Shown one piece after another: positions 34,960-43,961 of a stretch of 64,000 nucleotides of DNA; the stretch's first letter is position 1, and the number at the start of each line of letters is the position of its first letter. The stretch is from Poa pratensis (taxonomy: Eukaryota; Streptophyta; Magnoliopsida; Poales; Poaceae). A program made the translations under genes and the position numbers. Below the pieces are notes generated by a model. It saw nothing but the letters and a program-made list of their open reading frames with translations. It had not been told where the DNA came from and searched no databases. Location of the stretch: positions 4,657,473 to 4,721,472 of the forward strand of contig CAMZMU010000081.1 of NCBI GenBank assembly GCA_947311845.1. Reading direction: 5' to 3'.

Positions 34960-36137
34960 GCTCAAATAGTGAATTTATGGGTCTCCCAAGCCGTATCTCA
35001 GGTTCTTTGGAAACCTGGTGATTCGCACTTCTGGGCAGGCCTTATGGCTACGAAGAAGTTTTTTTTCCCACATGGTTCTTTCTCAATTCGGGATGGTTCA
35101 GAAATTCGCTTCTGGGAGGATAAATGGCTAGGCCGAGCTACTCTCAAAGAACAATATCCAGCTCTATATGCTATTGTACGAAACAAGAGCGACACGATCG
35201 CCAAGGTGTTGGGTTCATCCCCACCAAATGTTTCGTTCAGAAGAAGTTTACTTGGACCAAGACAAGCATCCTGGAATGCTTTGCTCATCCGATTGGAGTC
35301 CATCCAGCTATCGGAAGGTCCAGATAAATTTCAATGGAATCTCACGAAGAATGGTAAATTCTCGGTTGATTCTATGTATAGAGCATTAACTTTACCCGAA
35401 GTTCCAGTCGATACTAAGGATAATAATAAAATTTGGAAGATGAAGATCCCACTAAAAACTAAGGTGTTTGCGTGGTATCTCCGTCGAGGTGTAATTCTTA
35501 CAAAAGATAACCTTGCCAAACGTAATTGGCATGGAAGTAAAAAGTGCGTCTTCTGTCAACATGACGAGACTATTACACACTTATTCTTCCAGTGCGAGTT
35601 CGCCAGGTCTATATGGTCAGCCATACAGATAGGTTCTACCTTACATCCCCCGCGTACCGTTGCAAACATTTTTGGTGGCTGGTTAAACGGGGTGGATCCT
35701 AGGTTTAAACTATTCTGTAGGATGGGAGCGATTGCCGTTATTTGGTCGCTGTGGCTATGTAGAAATGACAAGGTTTTTAACGATAAGAATGCTTCTTTAA
35801 TGCAGGTTATCTATCGGTGTACAGCAACGCTACGAGCATGGTCGGCCCTACAGCGTGTGGAGCACCAGGACTTGTTTTTGGAGGTGGCGTCTCGTTTGGA
35901 GGCCGCGGCCAGGGAGTTATTCTCCCGGCATGGATGGCAACATGGTCTCCGGATCGACCTACCACCACCTTAGGCGGCTTTACAATTTCTCATTATGATA
36001 TGTAATTCGTCTTTTTTAATTTTATGCATTGGGGACTTTTGAACTTGTGGACTTGTGGCTGTGTGCATCCTAGTTATGCAGAGGCCGGGTGTAATGCTTA
36101 AACCTTTTAAGTAATAAAATCCCTTTATCTAAAAAAA
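34960..36137 (+). mobile_element. LINE 3' end with zf-RVT domain and polyA-like tail
   Basis: One open frame to 35973 encodes a well-preserved LINE C-terminus: KPGDSHFWAGLMATKKFFF, GSEIRFWEDKWLG, KIPLKTKVFAWYLRRGV, then the zinc-binding CVFCQHDETITHLFFQCEFA (zf-RVT, C-x2-C...H...C). A 3' UTR with taataaaat and a terminal A-run ends near 36137. The 5' part, including the RT catalytic core, is missing. The reading extends left to 34876, but residues before about 34960 do not look like LINE. Confidence 0.82.
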
Positions 36138-36139
36138 GT

Positions 36140-36985
36140 ATTGTGTTAAGTCACGAGGGCTCTTAACCTTTGGTATAAGCACCAAAACAGTGCTTTTTAC
36201 CACCTCTAGCATATTAACACATCAAATGAATTGACGGATGGGCACATATACCATTCTTCTTGTTATGGGGCTATGTGCGAATAGAGATTTCTTGCACCCT
36301 AGCTCCATAGCTCCAGTGCTCCCGCTACTTCAAAAACATTGAAAAAAAATATTTATAAATTAAAAAAAAACTGAAAACAATCATGCATGTTCTCGATGAT
36401 TTATCCTATATACGTGCAAAATCACATGGCGAAATAGTTTGTATTCCGACCTACACAGAAAATGAATAATTTTACAAATCTAATTACAGTTGTCAATGCA
36501 TAGTTTAAAATCTTAAAATTTTGACATTTTTGTGTAGAGTATATTATAAAGATTTTTTCATTGAGATTTTGTAAGCTTATAGTATACATCATTGAGAAAA
36601 ATTAAAAACTTTTAAATATCATTTTTTATTTTAATATAGTGGATTCATTTTAGTGCTCGGTAGCAAACACCACTTTCCCGCTATGTGCATGCTATATGGA
36701 GAGCTCTCTAGAACTGTATCACTTGGATAGAAAAAAAACAATGTTTTGTATGAATTACTCTTTCTCTGCGGACACAGTGCACAGTGAGATTAATGTATGT
36801 GACGCGTGTTGGAATGATATTACTTGACTCGTGCTGTATGTAAGGGTATCACGTGGTGCCCGATCCGGCCCGCAAAATAAATGATCAGAACTCCAAGAAA
36901 TAAAACCAATCACGACATCTCTCCCTCCGACCCCGCGTCGCCCACCTGTGGCGGCTCGGGGAAACCCTAGACTCCGCCGCCGCCG
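36140..36985. other. AT-rich intergenic DNA with a possible decayed MITE
   Basis: 36290-36670 has 'agtgctcccgctac' at one side and 'tagtgctcggtagc' at the other with AT-rich middle, a weak resemblance to the foldback at 18088, but pairing is poor. Confidence 0.3.
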
Positions 36986-38410
36986 GGCTCCCCCTCGTCC
37001 CTCCCCCCGCACCGCCGCTGCCGGAGGGGCGCCGGCAAAGCCGGGCGCGCCCGGGGAAGGTGGCGGCGGGCGTTTTTCTCCGGAGCTGAGGCTCTCTCGC
37101 GGTGGCGGCGCTCCATGGTGACGGCGACGTGTTCGGGCGCGGCTGAGGGCGCGGGATGGCAGCGCGGTCTCGGCGGCGTTGCGAGGCGGGGGCGCCCTGG
37201 CCGGCGCAGCGAGGCGGAGGCGCCCTGGCCGGCGGCGCTGAAGACGTCCGAGCCCATCTGGGCCTTGGGAGGGCCGAGGCGCTGGCGACGGGCCGATGCA
37301 GCAGATGGTGGCGAGCTGCAGGGCGGAGGCGGAGGAGACGCCGGCGCGGGAGGTGGCCTCCTGCCACCGTGCTTCGGCGCCCGAGTGCAAGGAAGCCGGG
37401 GCGGCGGCCCCGGACCGAAGGCTGCAGCAGCAGCGGTGTGGCATGGGTGCCGCGGCCATCATGGCGGCGGACGCCGTCGAGGCAGGGGGTGCCACGGTGG
37501 GGTTCCGGCGCGCGTCGGTGGACCGGAGGTGGTGGTCGGCAACAAGGATATCTGGCTAGGCTTGCTGCTCCCCGCGCTTCGCGGACGGATCAAGCTCCGG
37601 GTGAAAGTCTTGCCCCGACTTCGTCGGGCCGACGACGGCGGCGCCTTCGGGCGTCGTTTCCTTCTTGATAGCGTCGTTCGTGGAGTTTCGTGTCCATCCG
37701 ACGGGAGTGGTGTCAACAGTTTCGGGTGAAAGCCTAAACTCCGTGGGAGCGGGCGGCGGCGACGGACGCGTCGCTTCCTTCTTGAAGGCGCCGCCTTGGA
37801 GTTGTTGACCCTCACGGTGCAACGGTTTCGCGAAGGCCAAGCGGGATGGAGTTGTTGTCGGGGTGGTGGACGCCGGGGCGGCGGCTCCGGACGGTGGTGA
37901 AAGTCGAGGCGGCGGCCTCGGTCTCGGTCTCCCACGCTACCACTATCCTACGAGGCAGAATCGTCGTTTAGCGTGGGTATGGGTGGCGACCTGGATGAAG
38001 ACTGCGTGGGCAGAGGGTTCGTTGACCCGACTGGATCGTATTCGGGCAATGCGAAGGTCGATCTGGTTGCTACGCCGGGGCGGCGGCCCCGGAGCTGGCG
38101 GTTTTGGTGGCGACCTGGATGAAGACTGCGCGGGCAGAGGGTTCGTCGACCATGACTGGATCGCTTTCGGGCAATGCGAAAGTCGATCTGGTTGCTACGC
38201 CGGGGCGGCGGCCCCGGAACGGGTGGTGTGTTTTGTGGCGTTTGGTCGACTTGTGTCGTGTGGGCGGCGGGTTGGCTCGTCTGTGTTTTTATTTTGTATA
38301 GTTTGTATGGTTTTTGAACCCGGTTTTCCTTATAAACTGGGTCAATTCTATTCTATCTATTCGAGCGGTGGATATCGACCACCTTAAACTAAATAAAAAA
38401 TAAAAAAATA
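36985..38410 (+). other. GC-rich unit with A-rich end, origin unclear
   Basis: About 1.4 kb of strongly GC-rich sequence embedded in AT-rich DNA, ending in a 3'UTR-like AT-rich part and 'aaactaaataaaaaataaaa'. No protein family was recognised in any frame; long open frames here (both strands) reflect GC content. It could be a retroposed transcript or the leader of a non-LTR element. A 124-bp tandem duplication lies at 37982-38228. Confidence 0.4.
37982..38228 (+). repeat. 124-bp tandem duplication
   Basis: Two copies starting ggtggcgacctggatgaaga at 37982 and 38106, each ending in a 'cggggcggcggccccgg' palindromic stretch. Confidence 0.85.
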
Positions 38411-38990
38411 ACGTTTGGCTAGTTAGATTTTGATCGGTCAGATTTATCTGTTTTTGAGCTAAAAGTTGATTATGCGGGCCTATGCGGGATGCCCGCATGA
38501 AACCTGAGCTGTATGTACTTAGGATTAGTACCAGCGTCAATGTATGGTAGTCGTATCCGTCTGCGTGCACGGTACGTAGGGGTACTGTACTGTGTCGATC
38601 ATAAGTTGCTGCTGCTCGTTTGGTGGCGCACATGCCTCGTAGTCGTAGACCAACCGCGCGCTGGGCGAGCCGAGACCAGACTGGAAGGAATACAATCAGG
38701 GGTGGTGGGCTGGTCGCTGGTGGCGCATCGCGCACAACATTCGAGCTCGCTGGCTGGCTCCCGCGGCTTTGACCGGAAACAGACGAAATCACGGCGATTT
38801 CCACCTGTGATCTGCGCGCATGTGGGAGCTGCGTGCGGTGACGCCGCCCTGGCGCATCCATTGGTGCTAGTTACAACCGCGCGCGGGCGCGGCAGAGCTG
38901 GTAAAAACGAAAAACTCAGGTCGCAATCTCTTCGGCAGCAGAGCGTGGGCGACGCGCAGGGCGTGCCGGTGGCGAAGCGCGCAAGGCCGA
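38411..38990. other. Intergenic DNA, no gene recognised
   Basis: Mixed composition; nothing identified. Confidence 0.4.
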
Positions 38991-39237
38991 CATGGCCGCG
39001 TGTACGTGCGCAGCGGGTTCTATGTTTGCTTGCCTGCTTGTGTCTCGTTTGTCGCCAGTGCCAGTGGCGGCAGAGAGCCAGGCTCCTCTGTCCACAGATA
39101 TAGATGCCACTACTCCACATTACTCTCTCCGTTTTTTAATACTCGTATAAGATTTTTAGAATTTATCCACATTCACATATATCTAGATATATATAGATCA
39201 TTTTAGTGTGTATGTGCACTCATATTAATATGTAGGA

Positions 39238-39430
39238 ATAAGTCCAAAACAAATCCTGAACTTATAGATGAAAGCTAAATCAAACCCCAAACTTTAAATC
39301 ACTGAAATTGGTACCCCGAACTAATGAATCCCGATCAACTTAGTTCAGGGTACCAATTTCGGGGATTCAAAGTTTAGGGTTTGATTTAACTTTCATCTAC
39401 AAGTTCAGGGTTTATTTTAGACTTTTTTCT
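39238..39430. mobile_element. Foldback MITE nested in the Stowaway-like element
   Basis: About 95-bp arms: left 'aagtccaaaacaaatcctga' and, inverted, right 'tttattttagactt'. The arms repeat 'caaaccccaaactttaaatc' in complementary form around a short centre near 39335. Confidence 0.8.
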
Positions 39431-39460
39431 AATATGTATGTAGACAACATGTTGGATGGC

Positions 39461-40265
39461 TAACAACAACAACAAACAACAACAACAAAGCCTTTTTTCC
39501 CAAACAAGTTGGGGTAGGCTAGAGTTGAAACCCATAAGATTTCGAAACTAGGTAATGGTTCTGGCACATGGATAGCTAACTTCCACGCAGCCCTATCCAT
39601 GGCTAGTTCTTTGGTGATATTCCAATCCTTCAGATCTCTCTTAACAGACTCCTCCCATGTCAAGTTTGGCCTACCACGACCCCTCTTAACATTCTCATCC
39701 CGCTTTATCCGTCCGGTATGCAATGGCGCTTCCGGAGGCCTACGTTCTATATGACCAAACCATCTTAGACGATGTTGGACAACCTTCTCTTCAATTGGTG
39801 CTACCCCAACTCTCTCACGTATATCATCATTCCTAACCCGGTCCTTTCTTGTGTGGCCACATATCCATCTCAACATGCGCATCTCCGCTACACCTAACTG
39901 TTGGATATGTCGTCTCTTGGTCGGCCAACATTCTGCGCCATACAACATCGCAGGTCGAATCGCCGTCCTATAGAACTTGCCTTTTAGCTTTTGTGCCACT
40001 TTCCTATCACAGAGAACGCCAGAAGCTTGGCGCCACTTCATCCAACCAGTTTTGATTCGATGACTCACATCTTCATCGATATCACCATCCTTCTGTAGCA
40101 TAGACCCCAAATATCGGAAGGTGTTTTTCTCAGGTACCACCTGTCCATCAAGCCTAACCTCTTCCTCCTCGTGCCTAGTAGTACTGAAACTGCACCTCAT
40201 GTACTCAGTTTTGGTTCTACTAAGACTAAAACCTTTCGATTCTAGAGTCCGCCTCCAGCCACCCT
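39461..40265 (-). mobile_element. RTE-clade LINE 3' fragment
   Basis: A single open minus-strand frame encodes the C-terminus of an RTE-type LINE: FRYLGSMLQKDGDIDEDV, IRPAMLYGAECWPTKRR, EMRMLRWICGHTRKDR and RLRWFGHIERRPPEAP followed by WEESVKRDLKDW. It ends in a (TTG)n tail (39461-39490 read on the minus strand), as RTE elements end in simple repeats rather than poly(A). 5'-truncated: the endonuclease and RT core are absent. The remaining frame has no stop, so the insertion is fairly recent. Confidence 0.9.
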
Positions 40266-41407
40266 CTAAATTGTATATTCATGCATGGAGGGAGTAGCAT
40301 ACTGGGCTACCAGCCCGCTCTGTACCTTCAGCAACATTTCTTCATGTGTACTAGTACAAGTCCAAGGGTTTCATGTACACTACTTCAGATCATCTTCACC
40401 GGCTGACCTAAATTATGTCCGACACCCTCTAAATTGTGTTTGTTTTGGGTGCCGAAAACATGTCTGAGGCAAATGTGGGGTGCTGCATGTAGCAGGGGCC
40501 TGAAGTCATGAATCACCTGGCCGCCTCGTGGTACCCCCAAGCCAGTCCGCAATGGCCGTCATGTAGCCGAGGCAGTCACCGTCATGCTCGCCATGCAACG
40601 GCGACGGGATGTGGTAGCCCTTCGGCACCTGCAGCCGCAGCTGCGGCTCCGGGCGGCATCGACGACAGAGGAAGAGGCGGTCGTGCGACGGGGAACGCGG
40701 TCGCGGATCATCGGGCCGCCTTGTGGTGGCGCGAAGCGAGCCGGCCCGACGTCGTGGATGACGACTCCACGGCCTCCGCCTCCACGCCGTGGCGATCGCC
40801 GCTCCTCCTTCATCGGGCGGTAGGCGTCGCCGCAACGGTTGTAGCAGCCGCAATGATGTAAAGACAACATTATCGGTAACGAGTTACCACTACTACTCTT
40901 TCCTAAACCACAATATCAAACATGCTTATCAGTGTTAGATACGTGTGCTGAGCCCAAAGATCTGAGCAGCAACAATTTTAGCACCTTGCGTTGCGTAGTG
41001 GTACCGCATCACCTTTTCCTCGATGCCGGCGAGCAAAAACAAGTATTCCCACTTGCACGCGGATGCAGAGGCGGTACGTACGCATCGGAAACAAACATTT
41101 ACCGTAAGGAAGGAAGGAGAATATTTTATCGATGCCTGCATGTGGTCTTTCCGGCGCGAGCAATAGGGAGATAGGGGGGCGGTCAAATCGGTCAGACGAG
41201 CCTGGCCAGCCTGACCGACGCCGATCTGGGCAACGATCCGCGTGACGCATGAAAGCATGTGCCCTGCGATGATGCGCAATGCACCACACTATTACCGCCT
41301 CTGCAGATGCTACTGGTAGTGGTACGTCAGGTGGACCGTGGACGTATGGTGTTCGGTGCCATGCCAGGCTACCACAATAGTATCTGGATTATCTTATCTT
41401 AAGCAAT

Positions 41408-41523
41408 ACTAGCTGAATGCCCCTGCCTGGCCACGGACCGATCAAATTCGCACATCTAGCATAAAACTAGCTGAATGCCCCTGCCTTGCCACGGACCGAT
41501 CAAATTCGCACATCTAGCATAAA
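41408..41523 (+). repeat. 58-bp tandem duplication
   Basis: Copies at 41408-41465 and 41466-41523 (actagctgaatgcccctgcc...), with one mismatch noticed. Confidence 0.9.
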
Positions 41524-41823
41524 ACACGTGAAAATTACATGTAAAAAGAGATAGCCATGTAATTATCCTTTGCAAAACCATTCTTTTTCAACTGAAATGT
41601 AACTCGATAAAAATAGTAAAAATAGCAACAATCAAAAAATTATCGCTTATTGTCTAACATTGTACTTATGTATCTTGGACACACCTTAAAGTAATACCTT
41701 TCATATACATCACTCCTGCAATGGATAATCTCACGAGACAAGGTTAGCCCTAGGATTTGGGCCAATATGATTCACGTCATGCCGCTCGCAATTCGCAACC
41801 TTTGCCTCGGTGTGTCGCTCCTA

Positions 41824-41946
41824 CTCCCTCCGTTCACAAAAAGATGTCTCAACCTATCTCAAATATGTATGTATCTACACACTAAATCATGTCTACATAC
41901 ATGCAAATTTGAGAATGATTGAGACATCCTTTGTGAACGGAGGGAG
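41824..41946. mobile_element. Stowaway MITE
   Basis: CTCCCTCCGTTCACAAAAAG at the left and its inverse CTTTGTGAACGGAGGGAG at the right, flanked by TA on both sides. 123 bp, the classic Stowaway (Tc1/mariner-derived) structure of grasses. Confidence 0.95.
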
Positions 41947-41989
41947 TAGAAGCTAGGTGCCGTATGATGTGCAGCCCTTAGATTACTCT

Positions 41990-41994
41990 ATAAG
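41990..41994 (+). repeat. Left target-site duplication of element B
   Basis: ATAAG, identical to 56686-56690. Confidence 0.95.
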
Positions 41995-42189
41995 TGTCGG
42001 GGGGCTGCCCCCGGGTAGGGCAAAGATGTGGTGTTAAGTGTTGCAAAGAGCTAGCCGGATCAACATATAGCCGGGTCACTTGGGCCGGATCTCTCGTGAG
42101 AGTCGGTTGGCGCATGATCAAGCTAGTGCGATAAGACGCCAGAGAGGATCCGGTAAAGACAAACCGGATCAGATTAAGAAGTGTCGGCT

Positions 42190-42288
42190 AAGTTAGCCGG
42201 GTTGGTCAGGAAGGATCCGGATAAAGTAGCCGGGTTGGCCAGGAAGGACCCGGATAAGGTAGCCGGGTTGGCCAGGAAGGACTCGGAT
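42190..42288 (+). repeat. 33-bp tandem repeat x3 in the LTR
   Basis: Units at 42190, 42223 and 42256, core gccgggttggccaggaagga. Also present in the 3' LTR (55729-55827). Confidence 0.9.
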
Positions 42289-42760
42289 AAGGTAATCCGG
42301 ATATTGCACAAGGGCCAAGTAATGTCAGAAAGGTTCACGGATCCTGCAGGTCTCCTGCCAGAGGCTGAGAAGACAGCCGGGTCAAGTCGCAGGTTTTCCG
42401 GGTCGCAAGGCCCTAGGCGCTGACTTGGCCAATTCGGGAAAGAGGATATGACCGAGGCCCGGGGGCTACGCCTGCCATTGCCCTAAGTGGCAAGATAGGC
42501 CTGTTAGGGACTTGACGGCCAGGTCAGGTCACGGGATTCCTGGGAGCGCAGCAACCTAGGAGCTGACTCGGCCAATTCGGGAAAAAGGATATGACCGAGA
42601 CCCGGTGGGCTACACCTGCCATTGCCCAAAGTAGCAAGATAGGCCTGCTAGGGCCTGACAGTCCAGCCGTTGGATTGACAGGAGGCAGAGGCTTGTCCTT
42701 TTCCTCTTGGCAATGCCATTGTCTCATGGAGCCAGGGGCAGAATAGTAATTCGGTTTGTG

Positions 42761-42767
42761 TATAAAT
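42761..42767 (+). promoter_or_regulatory. LTR TATA box (5' LTR)
   Basis: TATAAAT in 'tgtgtataaatgagc'; the same box is at 56300-56306 in the 3' LTR. Expected to start genomic RNA about 30 bp downstream. Confidence 0.75.
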
Positions 42768-43117
42768 GAGCTACCACATCCTCCAGTGCGAGGGACGGGC
42801 AACAGAGGAGGAGGATCGACCATTGTGAGCATCATTTCCCCCCAAGCTTCATCTTCTACCTGGAGCTCACTCCATTGTTCATCATACAGCTCAAGGAGCG
42901 CTCTGTACTTGTAAACACTTGAGATATAAGAGAGTAGGCTAGAGCTGCAGTAGGGGTGTTACCTCCACAAGAGGGCCCCGAAGCAGGGTACATCGTGGTG
43001 TTCTTTGCTGTTCTTGGTTTGCTTTGTTCTTGCTGATTCTTCATGCGTGCTTCGTGAGCGCGCAAACCCTCCCCGGTTCCCCCAACGCCCAAGCGAGCCC
43101 ACACTTAAGCCATCCCC

Positions 43118-43961
43118 ATGGCATCTGCCGTGACACCACCACGACAGTTGGCGCCCACCGTGGGGCAGCAGGCGGCGTTGGCTGGGGTTTCCATCCGGAC
43201 GGGCACCGTCGCTGGCTCCGGCGAGCGGGTCCTCTCTGGGCTCGTTTGCAAGATCGGCGAGTTCAACTTCATCAGCGACAACGCGGGGTGCTTCGCCAAC
43301 AAGCCCTTCCCCGCTGACGGTTTCCTCATGACGCTCGGCAGCTTCGTCACCTACGTCGCCACCGAGCCAGTTCGCGAGTACCCGGCGCAGGTGCTCGTGG
43401 CTGCGGATCCTCCCTCTTTCCGCGCAGCTCGCGGAGGGCGTAACGCTCGCCCCGGGAGTAGCGTGGAGGTGATGATGACCGGGCCAAGTGCAGCTGCTGG
43501 CAAAGGAGATGCCAGCAAAAACATGCCCGAGGAGCTGGCCACGCCAGTTGATCCGGTTGGCAAGCCAACCCGGACAGCGAAGTTCCCAAAGGAGAGACCA
43601 GATCCGGTTGGCCCGCTTGGCATGTCAAGTAGGGAGGCTCCTTAGAGGATGTCTTGGAGAAATTAGCTCGGCCAGTGGCACCTGGGGCAGATGTAGAACT
43701 CACTGTAGCTCAGCTAGAGGCAGAACGCCTGAGGTTGCAAAAGGAAGCCCGGTTAGTGGTGGAGTCTAGGCAAGCCTTTGATAGAGATATGAGAGAGTAC
43801 AATGCTGCCAATGGTATCACGATGGCTTTACTCCTGTGTGCATCGCTCACGCAAGAAAGCCGAGTTGCGTAACAGGGTAAGGACCTCAATGACGAGTTAG
43901 CCAGAGCTGCAGATCGAGCTCAAGTAAGGCTACTAGTCATAGATCCGGCACAGGCAAGCCG
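43118..43961 (+). pseudogene. gag N-terminal region of element B, with several frameshifts
   Basis: The ATG at 43118 lies inside the 5' LTR and reads MASAVTPPRQ through the PBS. The frame stops at 43645; the coding sense continues in a second frame (LEDVLEKLARPVAPG, then LEAERLRLQKEA), shifts again near 43820 (GFTPVCIA), near 43845 (RKKAELRNRVR) and near 43880, and joins the next ORF before 43962 (SHRSGTGKPVYSSPAKN). At least four indels in 330 bp. Alternative: an intron, but no convincing splice pair was seen. Confidence 0.7.
43149..43166 (+). promoter_or_regulatory. Primer binding site
   Basis: TGGCGCCCACCGTGGGGC, starting two bases after the LTR; it begins TGG, complementary to a tRNA CCA end. 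The tRNA was not assigned. Confidence 0.75.

Larger units (their letters stand above)
39123..40294. mobile_element. Stowaway-like element with nested insertions
   Basis: Starts CTCTCTCCGTTTTTT and ends CATGGAGGGAG, flanked by TA at 39121-39122 and 40295-40296. The other duplication copy reads straight across the site (ccacactagcatactc near 58885), so this is an insertion. Inside lie a foldback (39238-39430) and an RTE LINE tail (39461-40265). Confidence 0.75.
39015..41320 (+). repeat. Local duplication, copy 1
   Basis: Blocks 39015-39120, 40295-40390 and 40920-41320 match 58780-58880, 58885-58980 and 60237-60480 in order and orientation. Copy 1 additionally contains a Stowaway-like insertion (39123-40294) and about 530 bp (40390-40915) that copy 2 lacks. 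Confidence 0.85.
41995..43146 (+). repeat. 5' LTR of element B
   Basis: TGTCGGGGGGCTGCCCCCGG ... CGACA. TATA box TATAAAT at 42761-42767. Internal repeats: three 33-bp units at 42190-42288 and an imperfect duplication of about 105 bp (42412 onward and 42555 onward, offset 143). A gag-type ATG lies at 43118, 29 bp before the LTR end. Confidence 0.96.

Noticed and set aside
36290..36670. Possible second copy of the 18088 foldback
   Set aside because: Only the end motifs are vaguely alike and the arms do not pair well.
37115..37729. Long open frames (about 200 codons) on both strands in GC-rich DNA
   Set aside because: Several frames are open at once, composition is low-complexity, and no domain or splice structure supports a gene.
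40506..40861. GC-rich ORFs within the duplication copy 1
   Set aside because: Multiple frames open on both strands; absent from copy 2; no family recognised. Treated as an insertion of unknown nature.
41408..41523. Possible CRISPR-like direct repeat
   Set aside because: Only two adjacent copies without spacers in a plant nuclear context; a simple tandem duplication.
42181..42423. 80-codon ORF in both LTRs with an 11-residue repeat
   Set aside because: It is the translation of the 33-bp DNA repeats in U3, upstream of the TATA box; no evidence of a protein.
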